Notes: generated from the letters alone by a model not told the origin. DNA of 64,000 nt from Candidatus Cottocaccamicrobium excrementipullorum (GCA_018713255.1 DVFL01000009.1:186001-250000), one strand, 5' to 3'; counted from the stretch's first letter, positions 1 to 9,377 are shown. Made by a program: numbers and translations.

Positions 1-556
1 CCAGTTCGTTTTTCAGCCGGATCAGCTCATACTGCATGTCCTGGCGAAGCTTTAAGTCCAGCGCGCCTAAAGGCTCGTCTAAAAGGAGGAGACGAGGTTC
101 ATTAACAATCGCCCGGGCGATGGCAATTCGCTGCTGCTGGCCGCCGGAAAGAGAGTCCACCGACCGGTTTTCATATCCTTCCAGATTTACCAGTTTCAGG
201 GCGTAACGGATTTTATCCTGAATATAACTTTTGGATTTATTCTTGATTTTTAAGCCGAAAGCAATGTTTTCGGCAATGGTCATGTGGGTAAACAGGGCAT
301 ATTTCTGGAATACGGTATTCAGCTGCCGTTTATTCGGGGGAAGATGGGTAATATCCTGCCCGTCAAACAAAACTTTTCCCTGGTCTGGCGATTCGAAGCC
401 TCCGATGATGCGCAGAGTAGTCGTTTTGCCGCAGCCGCTGGGGCCCAGGAGAGTGACGAAACTGTTTTCCTTGACCGTAAGGCAGAGGTCATCCAGCACC
501 ATAGTGCCGTCAAAGCTTTTAGAAATATGCTGCAGATCGATAAGTGGCTGATTCAT
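1..556 (-). CDS. potA: Spermidine/putrescine ABC transporter ATP-binding protein, 3' end outside window
   Basis: This is the N-terminal 185 residues of an ABC ATPase of the polyamine (PotA) type, which would power uptake by a PotBC-PotD complex at the membrane. Visible motifs are Walker A GPSGCGKT (about residues 38-45), the Q-loop in VFQKYALF (82-89), signature LSGGQQQR (136-143) and Walker B LLLLDEP (156-162). The ATG at 556 has an AAGGAGG site just upstream. The gene is cut by the window edge, not broken. It follows the XRE-cupin regulator by 38 bp on the same strand, the usual arrangement for pot operons, so potB, potC and potD are expected to the left. PotA is chosen over iron or sulfate ATPases because of this regulator and the motif context; the substrate is inferred. 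Confidence 0.85.
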   Translation of the reverse strand, partial: MNQPLIDLQHISKSFDGTMVLDDLCLTVKENSFVTLLGPSGCGKTTTLRIIGGFESPDQGKVLFDGQDITHLPPNKRQLNTVFQKYALFTHMTIAENIAFGLKIKNKSKSYIQDKIRYALKLVNLEGYENRSVDSLSGGQQQRIAIARAIVNEPRLLLLDEPLGALDLKLRQDMQYELIRLKNEL

Positions 557-594
557 AGCCGTTCCTCCTTATGTGAATGGATTTGGCTGGATCC

Positions 595-1128
595 TCAGAA
601 GCTTGGGGGAGCGCTGACCCAGATCAGTGTTGCACCGTTTTTGCTGGTGAGAAAATGCTTCTTGTCCGCCGTATAATAAAAGGATTCGCCTTTTTTTGCA
701 GAATAAACCTTATTTCCTAGATGAATGGAGAGCGAGCCGGATATAATATAGCCGAATTCTTCTCCTTCATGAGGATTGTCCGGCCAGGTGGAGCCGCCGG
801 GGGTTAAGGTGAGAAGAATGGGTTCCATGCCGTTTTTCTGGGCATTGGGAATAATCCACTTCACCAGGTTTCCGTATTCCGGATCCTCTTTTTCAAAGTA
901 ATCATGCTGACCGAACACAATTTGCTCTTCTGGAGCCTCGTTAAAAAAATCTCCCGCTGTGGTGCCAAGACACTGAAGAATATCCATCAAGGTGGCAATG
1001 GAAGGGGACGTAAGATTTCGTTCCACCTGGGAGATAAATCCTTTGGTAAGTTCTGCCCGGTCGGCCAGTTCCTCCTGGGTGAGACCTTTCAGGTTTCTCA
1101 GTTCCCGGATTTTCCCGCCGATATCCAC
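595..1128 (-). CDS. XRE-family regulator with C-terminal cupin domain (PuuR-like)
   Basis: This 177-residue protein has an N-terminal helix-turn-helix of the XRE type (about residues 6-61, containing LTQEELADRAELTKGFISQ) and a C-terminal cupin fold (about 105-175, with PHEGEEFGYIISG). Proteins with this domain pair often sense polyamines or other small ligands and repress the adjacent operon. It starts at GTG (1128) behind a GGAGG site. It precedes potA by 38 bp and is probably its co-transcribed autorepressor. The ligand is inferred from the neighbour. An inverted repeat just downstream of its own -10 box (1161-1177) is a candidate operator. Confidence 0.87.
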   Translation of the reverse strand: MDIGGKIRELRNLKGLTQEELADRAELTKGFISQVERNLTSPSIATLMDILQCLGTTAGDFFNEAPEEQIVFGQHDYFEKEDPEYGNLVKWIIPNAQKNGMEPILLTLTPGGSTWPDNPHEGEEFGYIISGSLSIHLGNKVYSAKKGESFYYTADKKHFLTSKNGATLIWVSAPPSF

Positions 1129-1160
1129 AGACCTCCCTCCTTTCTTTTTCTTTACAAAAA

Positions 1161-1215
1161 GTTTAGTAATTTTAAACAGCTTCCCTTATTATACAGGATA
1201 TGATGGGGGAGTCAA
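1161..1215 (-). promoter_or_regulatory. Promoter of the regulator-potA operon with candidate operator
   Basis: Read on the minus strand there is a -35 box TTGACT (1215-1210), a 16-bp spacer and a -10 box TATAAT (1193-1188). Immediately downstream, near the expected transcription start, lies the inverted repeat GTTTA-N7-TAAAC (1161-1177). That is a sensible place for the XRE-cupin protein to block transcription. The operator role is inference. Confidence 0.6.
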
Positions 1216-1264
1216 GCGGTTTTTGAAGAGATTTAGGAAAAGACTGCCGGGACAAACTTTCTTG

Positions 1265-1293
1265 TTAACAAATTAGCAAATCTGTGTTATGAT
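1265..1293 (+). promoter_or_regulatory. Sigma-A promoter for the lactonase-family gene
   Basis: TTAACA (1265-1270) and TATGAT (1288-1293) are separated by 17 bp. The start codon follows at 1332. The promoter is divergent from that of the polyamine operon. Confidence 0.6.
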
Positions 1294-1331
1294 AGGCTTA
1301 ACTTGTGAATACGGCCATCGAGGAGGATTTT

Positions 1332-2393
1332 ATGATGAAAGGGAAGTACATGGCTTATGTAGGATCTTATTCTTACACAGGAAAAGCCAAGGGGATTACC
1401 GTATATGATGTAGACGTGGAGAAAGGCCTGTTTAAGGAAAGATGCGAGATTGAAGTAGATAATTCTTCTTATGTTACCGTGTCCCATAATGGAAGGAATC
1501 TTTACTCCATTGCGGATGAAGGCGTGGTTTCTTTCCGAATCCTGGAAAACGGCAGTCTTTCCCGATTAAACAGCGCCAAGATCAACGGCATGCGCGGATG
1601 TCATCTGTCGACAGATGAAGATGACCGGTATATTTTCGTGTCAGGTTATCATGACGGCAAAGCTACGATTCTCCGGCTGAACAAAGACGGTTCAGTAGGT
1701 TCTATTGTGGACGGAGTATTTCATAAAGGATATGGTTCAGTGGCAGAGCGGAATTTCCGTCCCCATGTCAGCTGTACCCGGATGACTCCGGACAAGCGTT
1801 TTGTGATGGCAGCGGATTTGGGAATCGATCAGGTGCGGATTTACCGCTTCGATGAGGAAAAGCTGGTGCAGGTGGATGCGATCCGCTGCGAAAGAGAGTC
1901 AGCTCCCCGGCATTTCCGGTTCAGTAACGACGGCCGTTTCATGTATTTGATGTATGAGCTGAAAAACGTAATTGATGTGTACAGTTATCAGACGGGAGAG
2001 CGGGCGCCGAAGATTGAAAAGATACAGACCATTTCCACGATTGGAGATAAGAAATATTCAGAACTGACGGCGGCCTGCGCCATGCGGCTGTCTCCCGATC
2101 CAGACAACCAGTATGTGTACTGCACCAATGCAGGAGACAACACCCTGGCGATTTACCGCAGGGACAAGAACTCAGGCCTGCTGGAGATGATCAGCTGCCT
2201 GCCGGTAAGCGGTGATTACCCTAAGGATGTGGTGATTTTCCCAGATGAAAAGCATGTAGCCTGCTTAAATCATGAAAGCAGCAGCATCAGCTTTTTCTCT
2301 GTGGATTATGAGAAAGGGCTTTTAGTCATGTGCGGCAGATCGATTAAAGTGAACGAGCCCAACTGCTGCGCTATTGTGAAGGTTTCGGATTAA
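1332..2393 (+). CDS. Lactonase-family beta-propeller protein (6-phosphogluconolactonase-like)
   Basis: This 353-residue protein resembles the 7-bladed beta-propeller lactonase family (Pgl type, COG2706), some members of which hydrolyse 6-phosphogluconolactone. It carries the family's repeating blade pattern and phrases such as YVGSYSYTGKAKGITVYDVD near the start and NAGDNTLAIYRRD later. No signal peptide is seen, so it should be cytoplasmic. The ATG at 1332 is preferred over an upstream GTG because an AGGAGG site lies 5 bp before it. It is a single transcription unit, with its own promoter and a terminator at 2426-2469. Activity on 6-phosphogluconolactone is not certain because many family members act on other lactones or have unknown substrates. 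Confidence 0.8.
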   Translation: MMKGKYMAYVGSYSYTGKAKGITVYDVDVEKGLFKERCEIEVDNSSYVTVSHNGRNLYSIADEGVVSFRILENGSLSRLNSAKINGMRGCHLSTDEDDRYIFVSGYHDGKATILRLNKDGSVGSIVDGVFHKGYGSVAERNFRPHVSCTRMTPDKRFVMAADLGIDQVRIYRFDEEKLVQVDAIRCERESAPRHFRFSNDGRFMYLMYELKNVIDVYSYQTGERAPKIEKIQTISTIGDKKYSELTAACAMRLSPDPDNQYVYCTNAGDNTLAIYRRDKNSGLLEMISCLPVSGDYPKDVVIFPDEKHVACLNHESSSISFFSVDYEKGLLVMCGRSIKVNEPNCCAIVKVSD

Positions 2394-2425
2394 GCTGGAA
2401 ATGTCCTGGGGGACAATCGGATTAA

Positions 2426-2469
2426 GGCTGCAGAACTTAGACGATTTCTGAGTTTTGCAGCCCGTTTTT
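2426..2469 (+). terminator. Rho-independent terminator after the lactonase gene
   Basis: GGCTGCAGAACTTAG (2426-2440) pairs imperfectly with CTGAGTTTTGCAGCC (2448-2462) and is followed by a T run (2465-2469). Confidence 0.65.
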
Positions 2470-2517
2470 GCGCGGGATGGAATGTGTCTGAGCGAGAAAT
2501 GCATGAAAGGAGAGACT

Positions 2518-3636
2518 ATGGCTGGTTCAGTATATGGAACATTATTTCAGATTATGACCTGGGGGGAGAGCCACGGAAAAGGAATCGGCGTTACGGTGGA
2601 TGGCTGCCCTGCAGGACTTCCTCTTTCTGAAGAGGATATTCAGCAGTATCTGGACAGAAGGAAACCGGGTCAGAGCCGTTTTGCTACTAAGCGTCAAGAA
2701 GGAGACCGGGTGGAGATTCTTTCTGGAATTTTTGAAGGAAAAACCACAGGCACGCCGATTGCCATGGAGATTCGCAATCAAGATCAGCGCTCCAGAGATT
2801 ACGGCAACTTAATGGATGTGTATCGTCCGGGACATGCAGATTACACGTTTGATCAGAAGTATGGATTCCGGGATTATCGGGGAGGAGGACGCTCTTCTGG
2901 CCGGGAGACGGCTGGCCGGGTGGCTGGCGGCGCGGTGGCGGCGAAGCTCTTAAAGACTCTGGGCATTCAAATCAGGGCTTATACCCGATCTGTGGGGGAA
3001 ATTCAGATTTCTCCAGAGCGGTTTAACCTGGAGGAAATGTGGAACAATTCACTGTATATGCCGGACGCAGAGGCTGCCCGGCAGGCCGGGGAATTTTTAA
3101 ATCAGGTAATGGCCTCAAAGGATTCTGCCGGCGGTGTGGTGGAGTGCGTGATCACCGGTTTGCCGGCTGGAATCGGAGAACCGGTATTTGATAAGCTGGA
3201 TGCCCAGCTGGCGAAAGCAGTGATGTCTTTGGGCAGCGTAAAAGGATTCGAGATCGGCGATGGATTTTTGGTTTCCCGGTCTAGGGGAAGCCTGAATAAT
3301 GACGGTTTTCGAATTGGGGACAAGGGGCAGATTATTAAGAGTTCCAATCATGCCGGCGGTGTGCTGGGAGGGATCAGCGACGGAGACCCTGTGGTATTTC
3401 GGGCAGCAATCAAGCCGACGCCCTCGATTGCTTCACTTCAGCATACAGTTACCCGTGAGGGAAAAGAGTGCGATCTGGAAATTAAAGGCCGGCATGATCC
3501 GATTATTGTGCCGCGGGCAGTTGTTGTGGTGGAGGCCATGGCAGCCTTAACCACAGCGGATCTTCTTCTTCGTTCTATGAGCTGCCGCCTGGACCGGATT
3601 GCCGGATTTTTCGGCCGGGAGATCGGGCCGCAGTAG
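2518..3636 (+). CDS. aroC: Chorismate synthase
   Basis: This 372-residue enzyme converts 5-enolpyruvylshikimate-3-phosphate to chorismate with reduced FMN, the last step of the shikimate pathway. Family signatures are present: GESHGKGIG near residue 16, [14 protein letters not shown] near 107, and the arginine/glycine-rich [17 protein letters not shown] segment that follows. The ATG at 2518 is chosen because it has a GGAGAG site and begins the conserved [11 protein letters not shown] start; an upstream in-frame extension has no support. The product feeds the chorismate mutase/prephenate dehydratase encoded at 12344. rpiB follows after 67 bp and may be co-transcribed. Confidence 0.97.
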   Translation: MAGSVYGTLFQIMTWGESHGKGIGVTVDGCPAGLPLSEEDIQQYLDRRKPGQSRFATKRQEGDRVEILSGIFEGKTTGTPIAMEIRNQDQRSRDYGNLMDVYRPGHADYTFDQKYGFRDYRGGGRSSGRETAGRVAGGAVAAKLLKTLGIQIRAYTRSVGEIQISPERFNLEEMWNNSLYMPDAEAARQAGEFLNQVMASKDSAGGVVECVITGLPAGIGEPVFDKLDAQLAKAVMSLGSVKGFEIGDGFLVSRSRGSLNNDGFRIGDKGQIIKSSNHAGGVLGGISDGDPVVFRAAIKPTPSIASLQHTVTREGKECDLEIKGRHDPIIVPRAVVVVEAMAALTTADLLLRSMSCRLDRIAGFFGREIGPQ

Positions 3637-3703
3637 TTTTTCGCTGCCGGAAGGTGATGGAGTTTGGGGAACAGACAGTTGGGGAAGAGAGAAAGGAAGA
3701 ATC

Positions 3704-4162
3704 ATGAAAATCGTATTGGCAAACGACCACAGTGCAGTGGACCTGAAAAAGGAAATTAAAGAATATTTAGAGGAAAAAGGATATGAAGTGATTGATGTGG
3801 GAACGAATTCCACAGAAAGCTGCGATTATCCTGTGTTCGGAGAAAAAGCAGGACAGATGGTGGCCAGCGGACAGGCGGAGAGAGGGATCTTGATCTGCGG
3901 CACAGGAGTTGGAATTTCCCTGGCAGCCAATAAAGTCAGAGGGGTGCGGGCCTGCGTATGCAGCGAACCCTACAGTGCAAAAATGTCCCGGCTTCATAAT
4001 GATACCAATATTCTGGCCTTTGGAGCCAGAGTGGTGGGACCTGAACTGGCAAAAATGATTGTTGATGAATGGCTGGAGGCTGAGTTTGAAGGGGGCCGCC
4101 ATAAAAGAAGAGTGGACATGATTACGGATATTGAGAATCGTCAGGAGAGATCTGGAAATTAA
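3704..4162 (+). CDS. rpiB: Ribose-5-phosphate isomerase B
   Basis: This 152-residue RpiB/LacAB-family protein should interconvert ribose 5-phosphate and ribulose 5-phosphate in the non-oxidative pentose phosphate pathway. The catalytic cysteine is Cys65 in ILICGTGVGIS, and the phosphate/ring-opening histidine and neighbour are His98-Asn99 in SRLHNDTNI. The start at 3704 follows a GAAAGGAAG site. Length is typical for RpiB (about 150). Galactose-6-phosphate or allose-6-phosphate isomerase are relatives, but single-gene context and Cys65 favour RpiB. Confidence 0.93.
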   Translation: MKIVLANDHSAVDLKKEIKEYLEEKGYEVIDVGTNSTESCDYPVFGEKAGQMVASGQAERGILICGTGVGISLAANKVRGVRACVCSEPYSAKMSRLHNDTNILAFGARVVGPELAKMIVDEWLEAEFEGGRHKRRVDMITDIENRQERSGN

Positions 4163-4208
4163 AGGGCAAAATGTCAGGGAATTGTAAGATTTGTAATATC
4201 TTTGTCCC

Positions 4209-4237
4209 TTGAAAAGGCAAAAACGCCGTGCTATAGT
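4209..4237 (+). promoter_or_regulatory. Sigma-A promoter for the small secreted protein
   Basis: TTGAAA (4209-4214) and TATAGT (4232-4237) are spaced by 17 bp, about 90 bp upstream of the start codon at 4326. Confidence 0.65.
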
Positions 4238-4325
4238 AAAACTGTAAAGAAAAAGTGTTCTGCATGATTTTGCTGATGCCACGTGCCGGTACCGGCTATG
4301 CGGATAATAGATAGGAGAGATCAGA

Positions 4326-4802
4326 ATGATAAGGCGGTTTAGCAGATGTTTACTTCTCTGCGCGCTGATGCTCTGCTTTACTCTGGGAACGGCGCTTACC
4401 AGCTGGGCTTACAGCTTTGAAGCAGACGGCGTGGAGATTTCCATGAATCAGGATTCTTCAGAGGTCCTTTCCCAATTAGGCAAGGCGGAGAATTACTATG
4501 AAGCTCAGAGCAGCAGCCACCAGGGAAAGGAAAAAGTGTTTACTTATAAAGGCTTTGAACTTTCCACCTACCCTTCGGAAGACGGAGATTATGTAAAGTC
4601 CGTCTGGTTCCTCAGCGAGGATACAGAAACGCCGGAGGGTATTCATATTGGCTCCACCATCCAGGAGATGAAGGATGCTTATGGTGATGATTGCACCGAG
4701 GAGAATGGAAGATACCAGTATACCTCCGATGATTGTATTTTAGCCTTCTACACGAAGAAGGGGATCGTCAGCGGAGTAGAGTACAAGGCGGCAGGACAGT
4801 AG
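4326..4802 (+). CDS. Small exported protein of unknown function
   Basis: I do not recognise a family. The 158-residue protein begins with a basic stretch and a hydrophobic core (MIRRFSRCLLLCALMLCFTL) ending in an Ala-rich SWAYS cleavage region, so it is probably secreted after cleavage near residue 28. The mature part is acidic and rich in Ser, Glu and Asp. It contains one short motif (HIGSTIQEMKDAYGDD) resembling the SmpA/BLIP-type or DUF4309-type extracellular folds, where a GxTxxEVxxxxG element is common; that comparison is tentative. It is monocistronic: its own sigma-A promoter lies at 4209-4237 and a strong terminator at 4821-4901. The start is ATG 4326 with AGGAGAG upstream. Confidence 0.75.
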   Translation: MIRRFSRCLLLCALMLCFTLGTALTSWAYSFEADGVEISMNQDSSEVLSQLGKAENYYEAQSSSHQGKEKVFTYKGFELSTYPSEDGDYVKSVWFLSEDTETPEGIHIGSTIQEMKDAYGDDCTEENGRYQYTSDDCILAFYTKKGIVSGVEYKAAGQ

Positions 4803-4820
4803 GTCAAACAAAAAAACGGA

Positions 4821-4901
4821 TGCAGCCGGTTCTTTGGTTTCATCTTTTTATCAGACAAATGTTCTGAGAAAGATGAGACGAAAGAATCGGCTGTTTTTTT
4901 T
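4821..4901 (+). terminator. Rho-independent terminator with long stem
   Basis: AGCCGGTTCTTT through CATCTTT (4824-4847) pairs with AAAGATGAGACG through AATCGGCT (4869-4892), with one or two mismatches, followed by a run of eight or more T (4894-4901). Confidence 0.8.
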
Positions 4902-5019
4902 ATTTGTCCGGCAAATTTAGGCCGCTGGAAAGGCAGAGGGAAGAAAGTTTGATAAAATGACAAACATTATGACTAGTTTATTTAACATAATCTGCTGTCA
5001 GGAGAAGATTGATTACAGG

Positions 5020-5025
5020 TATAAT
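5020..5025 (+). promoter_or_regulatory. Probable -10 box for the alpha-galactosidase gene
   Basis: A consensus TATAAT sits 44 bp before the start codon. No good -35 hexamer is visible at 16-18 bp, which fits a promoter that needs an activator such as the adjacent AraC protein. Confidence 0.45.
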
Positions 5026-5068
5026 GATTGGTGAGCCATAGGGAACACAGCCGTCAGGAGGAATTAAG

Positions 5069-7333
5069 ATGGGAATCATATTTAACGAAAAGACAGGAGA
5101 GTTTCACCTTTATAACCGCCGGATCAGTTATATTATGAAGATACTGCGTAATGGCCAAATGGGGCAGCTGTATTTTGGGCGGCGAATTCATCAGAAAGAG
5201 CAGTATGATTATCTTCTTGAAAACCGCTATCGCCCCACTACGGCATATGTCTATGAGGGAGAATATTCCTTTTCGTTGGAGCACATAAAACAGGAATATC
5301 CTGCCTACGGCACCACGGATTTCAGAATGCCGGCCTTGGAGATTCTTCAGGAAAACGGCAGCCGAATCACTGAATTTACGTATGTGTCTCATAAAATCCG
5401 CAGAGGAAAACCTAAGCTTTGCGGGCTTCCGGCTACTTACACGCAGCAGGAAGATGAGGCCGATACCTTGGAAATTCTTCTTAAGGATCAGCTTTTGGGG
5501 GCGGAATTGATATTGCGATATACCATATTCCGAGATTATGACGCCATCGCCAGAAGCGCTTCTTTTCAAAATGCAGGAGAGCAGACTTTCTGGCTGACCA
5601 GAGCCATGAGCCTCTCTTTGGACCTTCCTGATGACGAGTATCAGTGGATGCAGTTTTCTGGAGCTTGGGGAAGGGAAAGATACATTAAAGAAAGATGGCT
5701 TCAGCCGGGGATTCAGGCAGTGAACAGTACCAGAGGAGCGTCTGGACATGCTCATAACCCTTTTGTTGTGCTGAGGCGCTTACATACAGACGAATTTCAG
5801 GGGGAGGCCATTGGCTTTTCCCTGATTTACAGCGGAAATTTTCTTGCTCAGGCAGAAGTCGATAATTTTGGGGTAACCCGCTTGATGATGGGAATTAATC
5901 CGTTTCAGTTTGCCTGGTGCTTAAAACCGGGGGAGGAGTTTACCACGCCGGAGGCAGTCATGGTATATTCCCATGAGGGATTGAACGGCATGAGCCAGAC
6001 TTTCCACCGTTTGTATGGAAAGCGGCTGGTCAGAGGAGAATGGCGGGATAAGGAACGTCCGATTTTGATTAACAACTGGGAAGCCACGTATTTTGATTTT
6101 AATGAAGAAAAACTGGTGGAGATTGCCCGGGCGGCGAAAGAAGACGGCGTAGAGCTTTTTGTGCTGGATGACGGATGGTTTGGCGGAAGATGCCAGGAAA
6201 GCAGCGGACTGGGAGACTGGTGGCCGAATCTTGATCGGCTTCCGGGAGGGATCAAAGGTCTTGCTCAGCGGATTGAGAAACTGGGAATGAAGTTTGGGCT
6301 TTGGGTGGAACTGGAGATGGTGAATAAGGACAGCCAGCTTTACCGGAATCACCCGGACTGGATTATTCATACTCCCGGACGCTGCGTTTCCCACGGACGG
6401 AAACAGTATGTGCTGGATTTTTCGCGGAAAGAAGTGGTGGATTACATTGGCGGCATGATAGAGAAGCTGCTGTCTGACGCGCCGGTTTCTTATATTAAAT
6501 GGGATATGAACCGCTCTATTACGCAGTGCTTTTCTGCTGAATTTCCGCCAGAACGCCAGGGAGAGATTTTTCACCGCTACATTCTGGGCGTGTATCAGCT
6601 CTATGAACGGCTGACGGCCAGATTCCCCCATATTCTGTTTGAATCCTGTGCCAGCGGGGGAGGACGGTTCGATCCGGGAATGCTTTATTATGCGCCCCAG
6701 GCCTGGACTAGTGACGATACAGATGGAATAGAGCGGCTGAAAATCCAGTACGGCACCAGTTTTGTTTATCCCTTAAGTTCCATGGGAGCACATGTTTCTG
6801 CTGTGCCCAATCATCAGCTTTATCGGAACACTCCTATGGATACCAGGGGAAATGTGGCCTATTTTGGCGCCTTTGGCTATGAACTGGATCTGGGCAGGCT
6901 TACCTTGGAGGAACATCAGATTGTCCGCCGTCAGATTGCTTTTGTAAAACAGTACAGAGGATTGATCCAGACAGGCGTATTCTACCGTCTGAAGAGCCCT
7001 TTTGAGGGAAATATGACTGCGTGGATGGTCGTATCTGATGACAAGACCAGAGCCATTGTGGCGTATTATAAAGTGCTGAACGAAGTAAATGGTCCTTTCC
7101 GCCGGCTTTTTCTCCACGGTTTGGACCCAGAACGCTGTTATCTTCTTGAGTGGGAAGGGGAAGAGCGGGAGGAAAAGCCTGCCTTTTACGGAAGCGAACT
7201 GATGAATGCAGGTCTGGTGATTTCTGATGCTTCATCTGGGGAAGCTTCTCCCGGGAACCATTGTACAGATTTCTGGTCCAGAGTAGCGGTGCTTACGGCA
7301 ATACAGGACCAGGAGAAAGGAATTGAAATTTAA
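5069..7333 (+). CDS. Alpha-galactosidase, glycoside hydrolase family 36
   Basis: This 754-residue enzyme is expected to release terminal alpha-1,6-galactose from raffinose-family oligosaccharides or melibiose. It has the GH36 layout: N-terminal beta-sandwich, catalytic TIM barrel and C-terminal beta domain. The predicted nucleophile is Asp479 in YIKWDMNRSI and the predicted acid/base is Asp549 in TSDDTDGIERL. NNWEATYFDF and DDGWFG are typical barrel motifs. No signal peptide is present, so it acts on imported sugar in the cytoplasm. The start has an AGGAGGAA site. The AraC regulator follows directly; their coding regions nearly touch. No sugar transporter is encoded nearby, so uptake must be encoded elsewhere. 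Confidence 0.94.
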   Translation: MGIIFNEKTGEFHLYNRRISYIMKILRNGQMGQLYFGRRIHQKEQYDYLLENRYRPTTAYVYEGEYSFSLEHIKQEYPAYGTTDFRMPALEILQENGSRITEFTYVSHKIRRGKPKLCGLPATYTQQEDEADTLEILLKDQLLGAELILRYTIFRDYDAIARSASFQNAGEQTFWLTRAMSLSLDLPDDEYQWMQFSGAWGRERYIKERWLQPGIQAVNSTRGASGHAHNPFVVLRRLHTDEFQGEAIGFSLIYSGNFLAQAEVDNFGVTRLMMGINPFQFAWCLKPGEEFTTPEAVMVYSHEGLNGMSQTFHRLYGKRLVRGEWRDKERPILINNWEATYFDFNEEKLVEIARAAKEDGVELFVLDDGWFGGRCQESSGLGDWWPNLDRLPGGIKGLAQRIEKLGMKFGLWVELEMVNKDSQLYRNHPDWIIHTPGRCVSHGRKQYVLDFSRKEVVDYIGGMIEKLLSDAPVSYIKWDMNRSITQCFSAEFPPERQGEIFHRYILGVYQLYERLTARFPHILFESCASGGGRFDPGMLYYAPQAWTSDDTDGIERLKIQYGTSFVYPLSSMGAHVSAVPNHQLYRNTPMDTRGNVAYFGAFGYELDLGRLTLEEHQIVRRQIAFVKQYRGLIQTGVFYRLKSPFEGNMTAWMVVSDDKTRAIVAYYKVLNEVNGPFRRLFLHGLDPERCYLLEWEGEEREEKPAFYGSELMNAGLVISDASSGEASPGNHCTDFWSRVAVLTAIQDQEKGIEI

Positions 7334-7355
7334 CATGGAAAGCGAGGAGTTTACA

Positions 7356-8225
7356 ATGGCAGGAGAATATGTTCTTCAAGTGTCGGAACCAAAATTTTCT
7401 GATCTTTCCTTGTCCTTCTGCGGTTATTCTGACTGTCAGCCGGGCTACAGCTTTGGCCCGGCGGTGCGGCCTAACTATATTATTCATTATATTCTGAGCG
7501 GCAAGGGAACTTTTCAGATCGGGGACAGTGTTTATCCCTTAAAGAAGGGAGACGGGTTCTTGATTGAGCCGGATGTGCTGACCTATTATCAGGCGGATCA
7601 GAATGATCCCTGGACTTATCTTTGGGTAGGATTTACCGGGAAAAATGCAGAGCAGTATCTGGCAGAACTGGGACTGGGAGGAGGAAGAGTAGCTTATTCC
7701 ACCAGCGGCGGGGAAAAGCTGAAGCAGATTGTGATGGAGATGCTGAAACAGAATCCAGTCAGCCCAGGTGCAGATTTCACTCTTCAGTCCCTTCTGTACG
7801 CTTTTTTCGGGGTTTTGGCCAGAGAGGGAGGTCTTCCCAGACAGAAGTACAAAGAAGTGGAAAATCAGTACATCCGTCAGGCGGCGGAATTTATCCGAAA
7901 TAACTATCCGGAACGGATTAAGATTTCTGATGTGGCGGCTTATGTAGGAATTACCAGAAGCTATCTCTATACGATGTTTATGAAAACCTTTGGAGTTTCC
8001 CCTCAGGAGTACTTGAGCAATTATCGGATCACCAGGGCTTCAGAGCTTCTTACCCTTACGGAGCTGTCGATTGAGACCATTGCCGCCTCCTGCGGCTATG
8101 AGGATCCTTTGGTTTTTTCCAAGGCATTTAAAAAGCGGAAAGGAGTTTCTCCTTCCCGCTACCGTAAAGAAGACAGAAGCCGGGCCCAGGCTACCCTGGA
8201 AGGCGGAAAGCTGGAAATGCTTTAG
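7356..8225 (+). CDS. AraC-family transcriptional regulator
   Basis: This 289-residue protein has an N-terminal cupin-like sugar-sensing domain (about residues 15-90, with YILSGKGTFQIGD) and a C-terminal double helix-turn-helix (about 185-275). It looks like the MsmR/RafR type of activator for alpha-galactoside use, and its position just after the GH36 gene supports that role. The start at ATG 7356 is supported by a GAGGAG site 6 bp upstream; TTG 7323 and ATG 7335 in the same frame are weaker and would overlap or abut the galactosidase. The inducer is inferred, not read from sequence. Confidence 0.88.
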   Translation: MAGEYVLQVSEPKFSDLSLSFCGYSDCQPGYSFGPAVRPNYIIHYILSGKGTFQIGDSVYPLKKGDGFLIEPDVLTYYQADQNDPWTYLWVGFTGKNAEQYLAELGLGGGRVAYSTSGGEKLKQIVMEMLKQNPVSPGADFTLQSLLYAFFGVLAREGGLPRQKYKEVENQYIRQAAEFIRNNYPERIKISDVAAYVGITRSYLYTMFMKTFGVSPQEYLSNYRITRASELLTLTELSIETIAASCGYEDPLVFSKAFKKRKGVSPSRYRKEDRSRAQATLEGGKLEML

Positions 8226-8240
8226 CAAGAAGCTGCTGGA

Positions 8241-9251
8241 TCAGGGCTGGCTGTGCCAGAGAATATCATGATTAATGGTTTGATAAAACAGGCGCCGGAT
8301 TTCTTCCGGCGCTTTTGTCTGTCCTAAAATCCACATGAGCTTGGTGACAGAAGCTTCCAGAGTCATATCATAGGCTTCCAGCAGGCCGAATTCCTGTTTG
8401 ATGGTTTTTCCTACTTCATATATGGACATGTTGCTGCCCTCATTGGTAACTTGAGTGGTCATGACTATGGTTTTGCCTTGATGAATCAGCTGAGCAATGG
8501 ATTTTCGGAAATCTCCGCTGGGATAGGAGGGAAGGCCGCCTACCCCGAACGATTCGATAATAATCCCATCGCATCGTTGGCCCATATCATCCAGCAGACC
8601 TGGATCGCAGGCGGGAATCAATTTAAGAAGCCCCACTTTAGGATTGAGTTTCTGAGAAAAGCGGGGAAGGGAGGAAGATTCCGGCTTATCATCCAGGTAA
8701 AAGAGAATATGATCTTCCTGAATCACCGCCAGATAAGGGAAATTAATGCTGGAAAAGGCATTATAGCTTTTGGTCCGCTCTTTTTTTCCCCGAGTGCCGG
8801 CAATGACCTTGCCGTCGAATACCATCACCACATCATGGGCACGGTCGCAGCTGGCAAAACGGAGACTGTCCAGCAGATTGGTTTTGGCATCAGTGATTTC
8901 CATATCGATGGGCTTTTGGGCGCCGGTAATGACAATGGGCTTAGGGGAGTTTTGAACCAGATAGGACAAGGCTGCTGCGGTGTAGGCCATGGTATCGGTG
9001 CCATGGCAGATGACAAAGCCGTCAAATTCCTGATAATGGCTTTGGATCAGTTCAGCCAGAATAAGCCAATGTCTGGGTTCCATATTGGTGCTGTCTATAT
9101 TAAACGCCTGAAGAGCAGTGATGCGGCAGAAGGAAAGAGCCGCCGGCACATAATCGATCAGTTCCTGACAGGAGAGAAGGGGAGTGAGACCAGCTTCGCT
9201 TCTCCTGCAGGCAATAGTGCCTCCTGTGGCGATGACAAGAATATGTTTCAT
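8241..9251 (-). CDS. ansA: Type I (cytoplasmic) L-asparaginase
   Basis: This 336-residue enzyme should hydrolyse asparagine to aspartate and ammonia. The two catalytic signatures are visible: TGGTIA at residues 9-14 and HGTDTMAYTA from residue 83. No signal peptide is present, which fits type I (AnsA) rather than the periplasmic type II. ATG 9251 is chosen because it begins the conserved MKHILVIATGGT and has GGAGAA 8 bp before it; an upstream in-frame extension is unlikely. The gene converges with the AraC regulator, leaving only 15 bp between the stop codons, and I see no clear terminator there. Confidence 0.92.
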   Translation of the reverse strand: MKHILVIATGGTIACRRSEAGLTPLLSCQELIDYVPAALSFCRITALQAFNIDSTNMEPRHWLILAELIQSHYQEFDGFVICHGTDTMAYTAAALSYLVQNSPKPIVITGAQKPIDMEITDAKTNLLDSLRFASCDRAHDVVMVFDGKVIAGTRGKKERTKSYNAFSSINFPYLAVIQEDHILFYLDDKPESSSLPRFSQKLNPKVGLLKLIPACDPGLLDDMGQRCDGIIIESFGVGGLPSYPSGDFRKSIAQLIHQGKTIVMTTQVTNEGSNMSIYEVGKTIKQEFGLLEAYDMTLEASVTKLMWILGQTKAPEEIRRLFYQTINHDILWHSQP

Positions 9252-9348
9252 AAATCCTGTTCTCCTTTTCATTTCTTTTCTCTGAGGGTACCACAGACCG
9301 GCCGCTTTCACAAGGAGAAGCGGGAAAAATTCTGCAGATCGATGTATT

Positions 9349-9377
9349 TTGACAGCATTTTTGATTTATGCTATGAT
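9349..9377 (+). promoter_or_regulatory. Sigma-A promoter for cardiolipin synthase
   Basis: Perfect -35 TTGACA (9349-9354), 17-bp spacer and -10 TATGAT (9372-9377), 51 bp upstream of the start codon. Confidence 0.8.
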
